The notes beneath the pieces were generated by a model that searched no databases, was not told the DNA's origin, and saw only the letters and a list, made by a program, of their open reading frames with translations. A DNA stretch of 64,000 bases, from the NCBI GenBank assembly GCA_001464425.1, contig LNEK01000020.1, forward strand, positions 310,001 through 374,000, written 5' to 3'. The position numbers and the translations under genes were made by a program. Shown piece after piece: positions 48,654 to 58,811 of this stretch. Position 1 is the stretch's first letter, and each line of letters opens with the position of its first letter. This DNA comes from Alphaproteobacteria bacterium Ga0077535. Lineage in GTDB: Bacteria > Pseudomonadota > Alphaproteobacteria > Caulobacterales > Aquidulcibacteraceae.

Positions 48654-49736
48654 TTGAGCGATCCTATTCTCCGCACGCCGCCGCTCCGGCTCTCCGCGCC
48701 CGACGCCGAACTCTGGTTGGAAGCGCTGCCCGCGCCGGTTTTGGGGATAGACGCCGGTGAACGCATCCGCTTCGTCAATGCGGCAGCCGCGGAACTTCTG
48801 GCCGGCGTAGGCCGTGGCCTGCTGGGCCGCCGGCTCGACGAAATATTCGGGGCCGACGCGCCCCTGATCGACTTGGCGCGCCGGGCGCTGAACGGCGGCT
48901 CGGGCGTCGCCGAGAGCGACGTCGCATTGGTCGGGCCCGGCTTTGCCCTCGGCCGCGCGGCTGTCGCCGCCGGGCCGGTGGGGGACAATGGCTATATCGC
49001 GCTGGTGCTGACGCGGCCGCCGCGGGCGCGCAATGCGCCGCCGATCGCGGGCAATTCCGCCGCGCGTACATTGGCGCATGAGGTGCGCAATCCGCTCGCG
49101 GGTATTCGCGCCGCAGCACAGCTCATTTCACGCGGCGACGATCCCGACTCCGCGGCGCTTGCGACGCTGATCTGCGATGAAGTCGATCGCATCCATCGGC
49201 TCACCGACAAGATCGACCCGATGGCCGCCTTCGAGCCGCCGCGCTTTGAACTCTTCAACATTCACGAAGCGCTTGAGCGCGTGCGTAAGCTGGTCGGCTC
49301 AAGCGCGCCGGACGTGATGATCCGCGAACGCTACGATCCGAGCTTGCCGCAAGTGCGGGGCGATCTGGATCAGCTGATCCAAGCGTTCCTGAATATCGCC
49401 AAGAACGCCGCCGAAGCGTTGGCCGGTCAGCCAGACGGCGAGATCGCGATTATCACGTCGTTCCGCTCGGGCGTGAAGTTTCGCTCAGCCGCCAGCGGCG
49501 CAGCCCGCGCGCAACTGGAAATTCAAATCGTCGACAACGGGCCGGGCCTGCATCCTGATGTAGCCGATCGCTTGTTCGAAGCTTTCGCCACGACCAAGCC
49601 GAGCGGTATGGGCCTTGGGCTCACAGTGGCTGCCGACATCATCGCGCGCCATGACGGGCGCATCGAAGTTGAAAGCGCGCCCGGCCGGACCGCGTTTAAA
49701 ATCCTCCTCCCGATCGATCCGGAAGCAAGCTCATGA
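48654..49736 (+). CDS. ntrB: Nitrogen-regulation sensor kinase NtrB
   Basis: Cytosolic histidine kinase/phosphatase for NtrC, normally controlled by PII. The product is 360 aa from a TTG at 48654 (GGGGGGAAAG upstream). A PAS domain (about 20-110, LPAPVLGIDAGERIRFVN) is followed by HisKA with the phospho-His in LAHEVRNPLAGIRAAAQL and a HATPase with the N box NIAKNAAEAL and G boxes VDNGPGL and PSGMGLGL. There is no membrane helix. The stop overlaps ntrC (ATGA). dusB, often found upstream, is absent here. Confidence 0.94.
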   Translation: MSDPILRTPPLRLSAPDAELWLEALPAPVLGIDAGERIRFVNAAAAELLAGVGRGLLGRRLDEIFGADAPLIDLARRALNGGSGVAESDVALVGPGFALGRAAVAAGPVGDNGYIALVLTRPPRARNAPPIAGNSAARTLAHEVRNPLAGIRAAAQLISRGDDPDSAALATLICDEVDRIHRLTDKIDPMAAFEPPRFELFNIHEALERVRKLVGSSAPDVMIRERYDPSLPQVRGDLDQLIQAFLNIAKNAAEALAGQPDGEIAIITSFRSGVKFRSAASGAARAQLEIQIVDNGPGLHPDVADRLFEAFATTKPSGMGLGLTVAADIIARHDGRIEVESAPGRTAFKILLPIDPEASS

Positions 49737-51112
49737 GTGCACGCATTCTCTTGGCTGACGATGATTCATCGCTACGCTTTGTGCTTTCGCAGGCGCTTGG
49801 CAAAGAGGGGTATGCGGTACGCGCAACCGGCAACGTCGCAACGCTCAGCAAATGGGTGCGAGAGGGCGAAGGCGATCTGGTTTTGAGCGACGTTTATATG
49901 GGCGATGAGTGCGTTTTTGACGCCCTGCCAGCGATGCGCACAGCTAGACCCGATCTGCCCGTCATCGTCATGAGCGCGCAATCGACAGTCGCAACGGCGC
50001 TCTCCGCCGCTGGCGCGGGCGCATTCGATTATGTGCCGAAGCCATTCGATCTAGATGAGTTGATGGCGGTGGTGCGCCGCGCGCTGGACGGCGGCCCCGA
50101 CGCGAAAACCCGTGCGCAAGCCAATAAGGCCGAGAAGGATGAGCGTTTGCCGCTCATCGGCCGTTCGGCGGCGATGCAGGACGTCTACCGGGTGATGGCG
50201 CGCGTCGCAGGCACCGACCTCACTGTGTTGATCGAAGGGGAGAGCGGCACCGGCAAGGAGCGCGTCGCACGCGCTATCCATGATCACAGCCGACGAGCGA
50301 GTGGTCCGTACGAGACTTACAGTCTGGCTGGCGTCGGCGCCGCGCAGATCGACCGCGATCTCTTCGCGACAGGTGGCAAGTTCGCTAAAGCCAGCGGCGG
50401 CACGCTGTTTTTGGAAGACATCGACGAACTGCCAAGCGAAGCGCAGACGCGGTTGGCAGGTCTGTTACACGCTGAGGATCCCGGCGTGCGGCCAAACACG
50501 CGCTTGATCGTGGCGGCGCAGCGCAGCCTTGCGGGTTTGGCGCGGCAGGGCGCATTCAGGCAGGACCTCTTCTATCGCCTCAACGTCGTCGCCATTCGTC
50601 TGCCGCCGCTGCGTGATCGGCTTGATGATGTCGGCGATTTGGCTCGGGCGTTTCTGCTGCGCGCTAAGCGCGAAGGACTGCCGGAAAAATCGATCGACGC
50701 GGCTGCGATTGAGCGACTCAAGGCGCACGCTTTTCCGGGCAACATCCGCGAACTGGAAAATCTGTTGCGGCGTGCAGCGGCGCTGAGCCCGGCGGCTGTG
50801 ATTACGGCGCGTGAAGTTGGCGCAGAACTCGGGGCGGATGCGCGGGAGGCCGCTTCGATCGAGAGCGATGAAGGCTTCGAGGCGGCGCTCTCACGGCGCG
50901 TGGCGGGAGAGTTCTCAGCCGCGAGCCCAGACATGCCCGCAGCTGGTCTCTACGACCGCGTCTTGGCCGAGGTCGAGAGACCGCTTATTCTGCAAGCGCT
51001 GACCGCAACACGCGGAAACCAGATCCGCGCCGCTGCGGTGCTCGGTATTAACCGCAATACTTTGCGGAAGAAGATCCAGACCCTGGGCATCCGAACTGGG
51101 CGCGGCGATTGA
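49733..51112 (+). CDS. ntrC: Nitrogen response regulator NtrC (GAFTGA-less)
   Basis: The product is 459 aa. A receiver domain (about 1-120) has the acidic pair in LLADDDSS, the phospho-Asp in VLSDVYMGD and the Lys in VPKPFD. An AAA+ domain (about 140-370) has Walker A GESGTGKERVA and a Walker-B-like FLEDIDELP. A Fis-type HTH (about 415-455) has RAAAVLGINRNTLRKKI. The sigma-54-contacting GAFTGA loop is missing: between LAGVGAAQIDRDLF and KASGGTLFLED there is no such motif. Rhodobacter capsulatus NtrC also lacks it and works with sigma-70, so the same may hold here. Confidence 0.92.
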   Translation: MSARILLADDDSSLRFVLSQALGKEGYAVRATGNVATLSKWVREGEGDLVLSDVYMGDECVFDALPAMRTARPDLPVIVMSAQSTVATALSAAGAGAFDYVPKPFDLDELMAVVRRALDGGPDAKTRAQANKAEKDERLPLIGRSAAMQDVYRVMARVAGTDLTVLIEGESGTGKERVARAIHDHSRRASGPYETYSLAGVGAAQIDRDLFATGGKFAKASGGTLFLEDIDELPSEAQTRLAGLLHAEDPGVRPNTRLIVAAQRSLAGLARQGAFRQDLFYRLNVVAIRLPPLRDRLDDVGDLARAFLLRAKREGLPEKSIDAAAIERLKAHAFPGNIRELENLLRRAAALSPAAVITAREVGAELGADAREAASIESDEGFEAALSRRVAGEFSAASPDMPAAGLYDRVLAEVERPLILQALTATRGNQIRAAAVLGINRNTLRKKIQTLGIRTGRGD

Positions 51113-51135
51113 CGAGAGCGTGATATTGGTTCAAC

Positions 51136-51163
51136 ACCTATGTTGCTTTATCGCAACATAGGT
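51136..51163. promoter_or_regulatory. 11-bp perfect dyad upstream of ntrY
   Basis: ACCTATGTTGC (51136-51146) pairs with GCAACATAGGT (51153-51163) around TTTATC. It ends 10 nt before the ntrY start in the 61-nt ntrC-ntrY gap. It could be an operator or an mRNA hairpin covering the ribosome site. No T-run, so a terminator is unlikely. Confidence 0.5.
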
Positions 51164-51173
51164 TCCCTCCTCT

Positions 51174-53408
51174 ATGGTGCACCAAATCGCGGCCGATCAG
51201 CCCGCAGAAACAGCGGTTCTGAGCGACCGGCCTCAGGGCCGTAGCGCTCTCCTGTTTCTCATTGGGCTCGGCGTTGCGATCTTCCTGACCGGCGCAGCCA
51301 CGATCGCGCTACTCCTCGGCGAGGGGCTCGCAGGCGGCGCCAGCGCCACCATCCGCGGTCTATTGATCGCCAGCCTTGTCATTTCAGCCGCACTCGCCGG
51401 CATCCTGCTGCACCGGCTGATGCGCGTTGCACGCGCCTGGCGTTCAGCTGCGACCGGCGCGCGGCTCCATGTGCGCTTTGTGACGCTGTTCGTGCTGGCT
51501 GCTTTGGCGCCCGCCGTGATCGTTGCAGCGTTTCTGGGATTCACATTCAGCCAAGGGGTCGAACGCTGGTTCAGCGACCGTGTCGAGAGCGCAATCGAGA
51601 GCGCAGCGAACGTCGGCCGCGCCTATGTCGACCTCGCGTCCGGCGACCTCACAGGCGAAGTGGAGGCCATGGCTGTCGACCTGAACCTCGCGCAGCGAGG
51701 TTTGGTCGAAGATCGCGAGCGCTACTTCGCCTTTCTGGAAGCGCAGACCGAGCGCCGCGAGCTCACCGCGGCCCTGGTGATCGACTCGCAAGGACGTGTG
51801 CTGGCGCGCGCCGGGGTATCATCGCCGCCGCTGGTGACGCCGGATCGCGCTGCGTTCGCCACGGCCAATGAAGGCGATATGGCGGTCACCTTTGATGATG
51901 CGAACGATCGGATGGTGGTTCTCTATCGCCTCGATGCGTATCAGAACGCCTATCTCGCGGTGACACGTAATTTGGAGCCGGGACTCGTCGCGCAACTGCG
52001 TAGCTTCCGCCAATCGGTGGAAGAGTATCGAACAGCGCAGGCGCAGCAGGCGGCGCTGCGTGGCCTCTTCGGACTCGCGTACTTTTCGACGGCGCTGATT
52101 GTGCTTTTGGCGGCCGGCTGGGTTGGGCTGACCAGCGCCTCACGCGTCGCCGAGCCAATCGGGCGCCTAGTTGGCGCTGCGCGCCGTGTGGCGTCGGGTG
52201 ATCTGAAAGCCCGGGTCGCAGTCGGCGAAGAGCGCGATGAAATCGATGCGCTCGCGACCGCGTTCAACCGCATGACGGCGCAACTTGAAACGCAGCGCCG
52301 CGATCTGGTGAGCGCGCAAGAAGACGCCGAGAGCCGCAGCCAGTTCACCGAAGCTGTTCTTGGCGGCGTCAGCGCCGGTGTGGTTGGTCTGGATCGGGAC
52401 CGGCGCATCACCGCGGCCAATCGATCCGCCGGCCAATTGCTCGGTCACGGCGATGAACAAATGGTCGGACGGCGGCTCATAGATCTGGCGCCTGAGTTCG
52501 CCGATCTTCTCAATCAGCCGGCCCCTGCAGGGGAGACCGCGCCGCAACGCGTCGATCTGATGCGTGAGGGCGGCTCCGTGAACCTCAGCATTCGCATGAG
52601 CCCTGACGCGGAAGGCGGGCTCGTGCTCACTTTCGACGACATGACCAAGCTGATCTCGGCTCAGCGCCAGGAAGCTTGGAAAGACGTCGCGCGGCGCATC
52701 GCCCATGAGATCAAAAATCCGCTGACGCCCATTCAGCTTTCGGCTGAGCGCCTGCGCAAAAAGTACCTCGCCGAAATCAAATCCGATCCTGACACGTTCT
52801 TAAAGTGCACCGATACGATCCTGCGCCAGGTCGCTGACATTGGGCGGATGGTGGATGAGTTCTCATCGTTCGCCCGCATGCCGACGCCGCGTATGGCGTT
52901 TGCCGATATGAGCGATGTTGCGCGCTCAACTGTGTTTGGTCAGCGACTGGCGTTCGCTGATCTGCGTATTGAAGTCGAAGGCGTCGATCAGCCGATCGGG
53001 CTGGTCGTGGATGAGCGCCTGATTGCGCAAGCGCTTCTGAACTTGATCAAGAATGCTGCAGAGAGCGTGCAAGCGCGGCGCGCGCGCGACGGCGAGCCAA
53101 AGGACGGATTTGTGCTTCTGCGTCTGCGCGATCTCGATTTTGGCGTGCAGTTCGAGGTGATCGATAACGGGCTCGGTTTCCCCGAAAAGGATCGCCATCG
53201 CCTTATCGAACCATATGTGACGACGCGCACGAAAGGCGCGGGCCTGGGGCTCGCGATCGTTGCGCGCATTATCGAAGACCACGGGGGGCTCATTGAGTTG
53301 GACGACGCGCCGGGCGGAAGCCAGGGCGCTATCGTTCGATTTGTTCTTCCAAAACGCGGCGAAGAGCTCGTTGAGCCCGCTGCTGAACATGACACAGGAG
53401 CCGTTTAA
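51174..53408 (+). CDS. ntrY: Membrane sensor histidine kinase NtrY
   Basis: The product is 744 aa. Helices lie at about 23-48, 53-76 and 95-118, then a periplasmic sensor part (about 120-285), a fourth helix (about 293-315), HAMP (VAEPIGRLVGAARRV), a PAS domain (about 385-480), HisKA with DVARRIAHEIKNPLTPIQLS, and HATPase with NLIKNAAESV, IDNGLGF and TKGAGLGLAIV. NtrY pairs with NtrX and senses nitrogen or redox state in alphaproteobacteria. It starts 61 nt after ntrC behind a strong dyad and overlaps ntrX by one nt. Confidence 0.94.
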   Translation: MVHQIAADQPAETAVLSDRPQGRSALLFLIGLGVAIFLTGAATIALLLGEGLAGGASATIRGLLIASLVISAALAGILLHRLMRVARAWRSAATGARLHVRFVTLFVLAALAPAVIVAAFLGFTFSQGVERWFSDRVESAIESAANVGRAYVDLASGDLTGEVEAMAVDLNLAQRGLVEDRERYFAFLEAQTERRELTAALVIDSQGRVLARAGVSSPPLVTPDRAAFATANEGDMAVTFDDANDRMVVLYRLDAYQNAYLAVTRNLEPGLVAQLRSFRQSVEEYRTAQAQQAALRGLFGLAYFSTALIVLLAAGWVGLTSASRVAEPIGRLVGAARRVASGDLKARVAVGEERDEIDALATAFNRMTAQLETQRRDLVSAQEDAESRSQFTEAVLGGVSAGVVGLDRDRRITAANRSAGQLLGHGDEQMVGRRLIDLAPEFADLLNQPAPAGETAPQRVDLMREGGSVNLSIRMSPDAEGGLVLTFDDMTKLISAQRQEAWKDVARRIAHEIKNPLTPIQLSAERLRKKYLAEIKSDPDTFLKCTDTILRQVADIGRMVDEFSSFARMPTPRMAFADMSDVARSTVFGQRLAFADLRIEVEGVDQPIGLVVDERLIAQALLNLIKNAAESVQARRARDGEPKDGFVLLRLRDLDFGVQFEVIDNGLGFPEKDRHRLIEPYVTTRTKGAGLGLAIVARIIEDHGGLIELDDAPGGSQGAIVRFVLPKRGEELVEPAAEHDTGAV

Positions 53409-54802
53409 TGGCGCAAGACATCCTCATCATTGATGACGAAGCCGATATCCGTGATCTGATCTCCGGCATTCTGGAGGACGATGGCCACCAAGTGCGCGGG
53501 GCGCGCGACAGTGACGAAGCATTGGATGCATTTCGCCGTCGCAAGCCTTCGCTGGTGGTGCTCGATGTGTGGCTGCAAGGCAGCCGTGTCGATGGGCTCG
53601 AACTGCTGGCAATGTTCAAGGAAATCGATCCGGACATGCCAGTGATCGTGATTTCCGGCCACGGCACCATCGAAACCGCGGTCACGGCGATCCGCAACGG
53701 CGCGTATGACTTCATCGAAAAGCCGTTCACCGCCGATCGTCTGCTGCATGTCGTGCAACGCGCGTTGGAAACGACGCGATTGAAGCGCGAGAACGCCGAA
53801 CTGAAAGCGCGTTCTTCGGCAAGCGATCACCTGATCGGATCGTCGGCGGTGATGGCCGCGCTTCGGAGCGCCATCGACCGTGTCGCGCAAACCAATTCGC
53901 GGGTCCTCATCACCGGCGCCGCAGGCTCAGGTAAAGAACTTGTCGCGCGCTTGCTGCATGAACGTAGTCCACGCGCCAGCGGCCCCTTCGTGGCTATCAA
54001 TGCAGCGTCGATTGCGCCCGAGCGCATGGAAAGCGAAATCTTCGGCGAAGAAGGCCCAGATGGCCGGCCGCGCAAGATCGGCGTCTTTGAGCTCGCCCAT
54101 GTCGGCACCCTCTTCCTCGATGAGGTAGGGGATATGCCGCCGGAGACGCAGTCCAAGATCCTGCGCGTGTTGGTTGATCAGCGCTTCCGTCGTCTGAACG
54201 GTTCAACCGACGTGCAGGTGAATGTGCGCGTTGTTTCTTCGAGTTCGCGCGATCTCACCGGCGACATTGCGGCCGGCCGCTTCCGCGAAGATCTGTTCCA
54301 TCGCTTGAATGTCGTTCCTTTGCGCGCGCCGGCTCTGTCAGAGCGGCGCGAGGATATTCCTGAGTTGGCTGGGTATTTTGTCGGGCGGCTTGCGGGCATG
54401 TCCGGTGTGCCGGCGCGCCAGATTGGCGAGGACGCGCTCGCCGCGCTCCAGGCAGCAGATTGGCCGGGCAATGTGCGCCAGCTGCGCAACGTGATCGAAC
54501 GCATTCTGATCTTGGCGACCGGTGATCCGAGCACGCCAGTAACGGTGGATGCGCTGCCACCGGAAGCTTGGCCGAGCGCAGGGTTTTCCAAGCATGACGG
54601 GCTGCAGGAAGTCATTGGTCTGCCGCTGCGCGACGCGCGCGAACGCTTCGAGCGTGAGTATCTCAACGTGCAGATCACGCGCTTTGGCGGCAATATTTCG
54701 CGCACCGCCGCGTTTATCGGCATGGAGCGCTCGGCGCTGCACCGGAAGCTGAAGTCGCTTGGCGTCGAAGCGCCGGGTCGCGGCGGCCTCGAAATTGAAT
54801 GA
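53408..54802 (+). CDS. ntrX: Response regulator NtrX
   Basis: The product is 464 aa. The receiver (about 1-120) has DDEADIRD, the phospho-Asp in VVLDVWLQGS and the Lys in IEKPFT. The AAA+ domain (about 145-380) has Walker A TGAAGSGKELVARLLHE and Walker B GTLFLDEVGDMP. The HTH (about 425-460) is SRTAAFIGMERSALHRKL. As in many NtrX proteins the GAFTGA loop is absent; GEEGPDGRPRKIG stands in its place. It should therefore not activate sigma-54 in the classic way. The stop overlaps the next gene by 4 nt. Confidence 0.94.
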   Translation: MAQDILIIDDEADIRDLISGILEDDGHQVRGARDSDEALDAFRRRKPSLVVLDVWLQGSRVDGLELLAMFKEIDPDMPVIVISGHGTIETAVTAIRNGAYDFIEKPFTADRLLHVVQRALETTRLKRENAELKARSSASDHLIGSSAVMAALRSAIDRVAQTNSRVLITGAAGSGKELVARLLHERSPRASGPFVAINAASIAPERMESEIFGEEGPDGRPRKIGVFELAHVGTLFLDEVGDMPPETQSKILRVLVDQRFRRLNGSTDVQVNVRVVSSSSRDLTGDIAAGRFREDLFHRLNVVPLRAPALSERREDIPELAGYFVGRLAGMSGVPARQIGEDALAALQAADWPGNVRQLRNVIERILILATGDPSTPVTVDALPPEAWPSAGFSKHDGLQEVIGLPLRDARERFEREYLNVQITRFGGNISRTAAFIGMERSALHRKLKSLGVEAPGRGGLEIE

Positions 54803-55647
54803 GCCGGGTCGCGTACGTCAACGGAGTCTACGCGCCGCTGCGTGCGCCGTTGATCTCGGTGCTCGATCGCGGGCTTCAACTGGCAGACGCAATCTATGAA
54901 GTGTGGGCCGTGCGCGATGGCCGCTTGTTCGACGCCGACGCGCATATGGCGCGCCTGCAGCGCTCTCTCGAAGAATTGCAGATGCGCGCGCCGATGGGGG
55001 AGCGCGCGCTATGGTTGGTGATCCGAGAAGTGATGCGGCGCAATCGCGTTCGTGACGGCATTGTCTACGTCCAGATCAGTCGCGGGGCCCCAAGCGCGCG
55101 CGATCATGTCTTTCCTGATCCGCAAACGCCGCCGACTCTCATCGTGACGGCCAAGAGCCTCGACCGTGCCGCGCTTGCCGCCAGGGCCGAGCAAGGCGTG
55201 AGCGTCATCAGCGTGCCGGAGACACGCTGGGCGCGGCGCGACATCAAGTCGGTCAATTTGTTGCCGAACGTCTTAGCGCGCCAAGCCGCAAAAGAGGCCG
55301 GCGCGTTTGAAGCGTGGTTCGTGGATGACCAAGGTTTTGTGACGGAGGGAACGTCATCCACCGCCTGGATCGTGGACGACGCAGGCCGTTTGTGCACACG
55401 GGGGCTCTCCCACGCGCTTTTGCATGGCGTCACCCGTGCGGCTTTGCTTCAAGTCGCGAAATCTCGCGATCTGCATATCGAGGAAAAGCCCTTCAGCATC
55501 GCCGAAGCACAGGCGGCGCGCGAGGCATTTATAAGTTCCGCCAGCAACCCAGCCGTAGCGGTGACGAAAATTGACGGTGTCCGTATCGGCGCCGGGAAAG
55601 TCGGTCCTGTCACCCGACTTCTGCGCGCCGCTTATTTGGGCGCCTAA
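54799..55647 (+). CDS. dat: Class IV aminotransferase (D-amino-acid transaminase type)
   Basis: PLP enzyme interconverting D-amino acids and 2-oxo acids, supplying D-glutamate or D-alanine. The product is 282 aa. It starts AYVNGVYAPLRAPLISVLDRGLQLADAIYEV, and has the catalytic Lys in ARRDIKSVNLLPNVLARQ, the TEGTSSTAWIV loop and the PLP phosphate site near SSASNPAV. The substrate assignment rests on sequence type and its conserved place between ntrX and hfq. Branched-chain or aminodeoxychorismate-lyase use cannot be ruled out. Confidence 0.85.
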   Translation: MSRVAYVNGVYAPLRAPLISVLDRGLQLADAIYEVWAVRDGRLFDADAHMARLQRSLEELQMRAPMGERALWLVIREVMRRNRVRDGIVYVQISRGAPSARDHVFPDPQTPPTLIVTAKSLDRAALAARAEQGVSVISVPETRWARRDIKSVNLLPNVLARQAAKEAGAFEAWFVDDQGFVTEGTSSTAWIVDDAGRLCTRGLSHALLHGVTRAALLQVAKSRDLHIEEKPFSIAEAQAAREAFISSASNPAVAVTKIDGVRIGAGKVGPVTRLLRAAYLGA

Positions 55648-55753
55648 GCACTGCTCATCCCGGGCCTAGTTGGCGCCGGTAACGGCTGGGCTTATAGCTC
55701 GCCTCAGCCGTGCGCTTTGACGCGGCGCCATAAAACTAAGGCATGGGGATTCC

Positions 55754-56005
55754 ATGGAAAAGAAACAGAACCTGCAGGACACGTTCCTGAACGCTGTCCG
55801 CAAGGCAAAAACGCCGCTCACCATCTTCCTCGTCAACGGCGTCAAACTGCAAGGCGTCGTCACCTGGTTCGATAATTTCTGTGTGTTGTTGCGCCGCGAC
55901 GGCCAAGTGCAGCTCGTCTACAAGCATGCGATCTCGACGATCATGCCGGGCGCGCCCGTCCAGCTCTACGACATCGATAAAGCGGTAGATGAAGCCGACG
56001 CCTGA
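55754..56005 (+). CDS. hfq: RNA chaperone Hfq
   Basis: The product is 83 aa. The Sm1 motif is [22 protein letters not shown] and the Sm2 motif is [12 protein letters not shown], with the proximal U-binding YKHA segment. The N-terminus [17 protein letters not shown] is canonical. It binds small RNAs and mRNAs. A GGGGATT stretch serves as ribosome site. It overlaps the hflX start by 17 nt, the usual coupling. The 106-nt gap before it contains no further gene. Confidence 0.97.
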   Translation: MEKKQNLQDTFLNAVRKAKTPLTIFLVNGVKLQGVVTWFDNFCVLLRRDGQVQLVYKHAISTIMPGAPVQLYDIDKAVDEADA

Positions 56006-57347
56006 CACGCCAACCCCGGACTTCAATCTCGCAATCGTGCTGCGCCCGCTTGCGAGCGCGGCCGAGAGCGTGCGCGACGGCGAAGCGCGGCTCTTGGAGG
56101 CTGTTGGACTCGCACAAGCTTTGGGGCTGGATGTCGCCAGCGCTGAAGCCGCGCCGCTCCGACAGATCAGTCCGCGTACGTATTTCGGCTCTGGCCGGGT
56201 TGAGCGGCTGAAGGAAGAGGCGGAAGCACTCGGCGTCGGTGTCATTGTCATTGATGCGCCGCTCTCGCCGGTGCAGCAGCGTAATCTCGAAACCGATATC
56301 GGCGCCAAGGTTGTGGATCGCACCGGCTTGATCCTGGAAATCTTCGGCCTGCGTGCGCGCACCAAGGAAGGCAAGCTTCAAGTCGAACTGGCGCGGCAGG
56401 GCTATGAGCGCTCGCGTCTGGTGCGGACGTGGACGCACTTGGAGCGGCAACGCGGCGGTCTGGGCAAGACTGGCGGCCCCGGTGAAACGCAGATTGAGCT
56501 CGATCGACGCATCATCGCTGACCGGATCATTAGGCTGAAGCGCGAGCTTGAAGACGTGCGCCGCACGCGCGGGCTCCAGCGGCGCGCGCGATCGCGTGCT
56601 GGGCTGCCTGCTGTGGTGCTGGTGGGTTATACGAACGCGGGCAAGTCGACGCTGTTTAACCGGCTGACGCAAGCTGGCGTGCTGGCGAAAGACATGCTCT
56701 TCGCAACGCTCGATCCGACGGCGCGACAAGTGAAGCTGCCAAGCAATCGCGCCGTCATCATGAGCGACACAGTCGGCTTCATTTCAGATTTGCCGCACGA
56801 GCTGGTTGAGAGCTTCCGCGCAACGCTAGAAGCCGTCACTGAAGCCGATCTGATCGTGCACGTGCGCGATATCGCGCATCCTGAAACGGAGAAACAGAAG
56901 GCAGATGTGCTGGCGGTGCTGGCGCAGCTGACGAAGGATGCAGGCGGAAAATCGCCGCCAGTGCTCGAAGCCTGGAATAAGATCGACCTGCTCGACGCGG
57001 CGACGCACGACGCGCGTTTGAGGCGTTCCGAGAGTGCGGCCGAACAGGGCGGGCAGGGCGCCCTGCCCCCTGTGGCGATCTCGGCCGAGACGGGGGAGGG
57101 CATGGAGGCCCTGCTCGCGATGATCGATCGCGCTGCATTCTCCGCCACGCGCGTCATCACCCTCACCTTGTCGCCCGACGATGCTGGCCGTGTGCGCGCG
57201 CAGATCGCGTCAGCCGGCAAAATCCTCGAGGAATCCAGCGACGACGAAGGCGCTATCACGCTGCGGGCTGAGCTTCTGATTGAAGACGCCGCGCGTTTTG
57301 CGCCGTTGGAGCCCCTGCCCGAAGAAGTCCGCCCAGCCGCGGAGTAG
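55989..57347 (+). CDS. hflX: Ribosome-associated GTPase HflX
   Basis: GTPase that splits stalled or stressed ribosomes. The product is 452 aa. An N-terminal HflX domain ([33 protein letters not shown]) and the coiled linker [13 protein letters not shown] are followed by the G domain: G1 [15 protein letters not shown]3 [18 protein letters not shown]4 NKID and G5 ISAETGEGM. An 18-bp perfect palindrome at 57051 lies between G4 and G5 and adds Gly/Gln/Pro-rich residues (GGQGALPP). It starts inside hfq. Confidence 0.96.
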   Translation: MKPTPDTPTPDFNLAIVLRPLASAAESVRDGEARLLEAVGLAQALGLDVASAEAAPLRQISPRTYFGSGRVERLKEEAEALGVGVIVIDAPLSPVQQRNLETDIGAKVVDRTGLILEIFGLRARTKEGKLQVELARQGYERSRLVRTWTHLERQRGGLGKTGGPGETQIELDRRIIADRIIRLKRELEDVRRTRGLQRRARSRAGLPAVVLVGYTNAGKSTLFNRLTQAGVLAKDMLFATLDPTARQVKLPSNRAVIMSDTVGFISDLPHELVESFRATLEAVTEADLIVHVRDIAHPETEKQKADVLAVLAQLTKDAGGKSPPVLEAWNKIDLLDAATHDARLRRSESAAEQGGQGALPPVAISAETGEGMEALLAMIDRAAFSATRVITLTLSPDDAGRVRAQIASAGKILEESSDDEGAITLRAELLIEDAARFAPLEPLPEEVRPAAE

Positions 57348-57354
57348 GGGAGCC

Positions 57355-58758
57355 CTACTTCGCGCCGACGCGCGTCAGCAGCTCCGCTGCGAAGGTGCTC
57401 AGCGTATCGTCGCGCGCGCCCATCACGACGATACGATCGCCGGGTTCGGCCAGTTCGATCAGTTTGTCGCCGCAGGCGCCGCGTTCGGCGAACGCCATCG
57501 CTTGCAAGCCGCGCGCGCGGACGCCAGCGACGATCTGCTCGCTGCCGACGGCGCGATCGACGGTGCCGCCGTAATAGACGGGGTCGGGCATGATCAGCAC
57601 GTCGTCGTCGCTCATGTTGCGCGCGAAGCAATCGATGAACTCGTCGCGCATCAGCTTGAGCGGCCCAAAGCCGTGCGGTTGAAACATGATCAGCAAACGG
57701 CCCGGGAAGGCGTGCAGTGTTTTAAGCGTCGCCGTGATCTTGTCCGGGTTGTGCCCGAAATCGTCGATGACGGTGACGTTGTTAGCTTTGCCGACGATCT
57801 CGAGCCGACGTTTTGTGCCGGAAAAACCCTTCAACGCCGCCGCCGCCACGCCCAGCGATAGCCCGCAGGCGCGCGCCACAGAAAGCGCGGCGAGCGCGTT
57901 GGAGACGTTGTGTTCGCCCGGCACGGCTAGATCGACGGTGGCGCTTTCGCGCGTTTCCTTTTCCAGCACGTCAAACGAAATGCCGTCCGGCGCCGGGCGT
58001 ATGGCGGAGCAGTGGAGATCGGCGAGCCCGGAGCGCAACGAATAGGTGCGGGTGCGGACCTTGGTTGCCATAACCAGGGCCGCCGTCTCGTCATTGTCGA
58101 GATTGAGGACCGCGATCTCGGCTTTGTTGACGAAGCCGCTGAACAGCGCGCGCAGCTCCTCCATGCTCTTGTGATCGAGCGCGATATTGTTGACGACCGC
58201 GATCGTCGGCTCGTAACGGGCGATCGAGCCGTCGCTCTCATCGACTTCAGAGACGAACGCATCGCCTTTGCCGACCAGCGCCGACGCGAACAGCGCATCT
58301 GGCGTGACGAAGTTCTTCATTACGGCGCCGTTCATCACCGTCGGATCCTTGCCGGCGCGGTGCAGCAGCCAGGCGATCATGCCGGTGGTAGTGGACTTAC
58401 CGCTCGTGCCAGCAACGCCGATGCGCACAGGCGCTGCGTTGAAGAGCTCCGCCAGCAGCTGCGGCCGCTTCAAATCCTCTGCGCCGACGCGCTTGGCGGC
58501 GACCACATCGCCCACGGTGTCCTCAACAGCGGCGGAGCGCACCAGGATCTGCTCGGCGCTGGTGATGCCCGAGCCGTCTTGCGGGAAGAGGGCGATGCCT
58601 TGGGCTTTCAGGTACTCGAATTTTGCGCCGAGGCGGCCCTGGTCGAGCGAACGATCGCTCCCGGCGACAGTCACGCCTTTGCCACGCAGGATCAGCGCCA
58701 AGGGCAGCATGCCGGAGCCGCCGACGCCGCTGAAGAAATAGGATTTGGCCTGACTCAT
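57355..58758 (-). CDS. mpl: Mpl murein peptide ligase (Mur ligase family)
   Basis: The product is 467 aa of the MurC/Mpl group: a Rossmann start [22 protein letters not shown], the ATP loop [28 protein letters not shown], and the C-terminal domain [19 protein letters not shown]. Mpl reattaches recycled tripeptide to UDP-MurNAc. I prefer Mpl to MurC because the P-loop is GTSGKS rather than GTHGKT and because the divergent neighbour is an LD-carboxypeptidase, also a recycling enzyme. MurC remains an alternative. It converges on hflX. Confidence 0.82.
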   Translation of the reverse strand: MSQAKSYFFSGVGGSGMLPLALILRGKGVTVAGSDRSLDQGRLGAKFEYLKAQGIALFPQDGSGITSAEQILVRSAAVEDTVGDVVAAKRVGAEDLKRPQLLAELFNAAPVRIGVAGTSGKSTTTGMIAWLLHRAGKDPTVMNGAVMKNFVTPDALFASALVGKGDAFVSEVDESDGSIARYEPTIAVVNNIALDHKSMEELRALFSGFVNKAEIAVLNLDNDETAALVMATKVRTRTYSLRSGLADLHCSAIRPAPDGISFDVLEKETRESATVDLAVPGEHNVSNALAALSVARACGLSLGVAAAALKGFSGTKRRLEIVGKANNVTVIDDFGHNPDKITATLKTLHAFPGRLLIMFQPHGFGPLKLMRDEFIDCFARNMSDDDVLIMPDPVYYGGTVDRAVGSEQIVAGVRARGLQAMAFAERGACGDKLIELAEPGDRIVVMGARDDTLSTFAAELLTRVGAK

Positions 58759-58811
58759 TGGCAGCGGTTATGACGAGAAACGGCGGCTGCCGGCAAGGAC
58801 GCGAACGCAGA

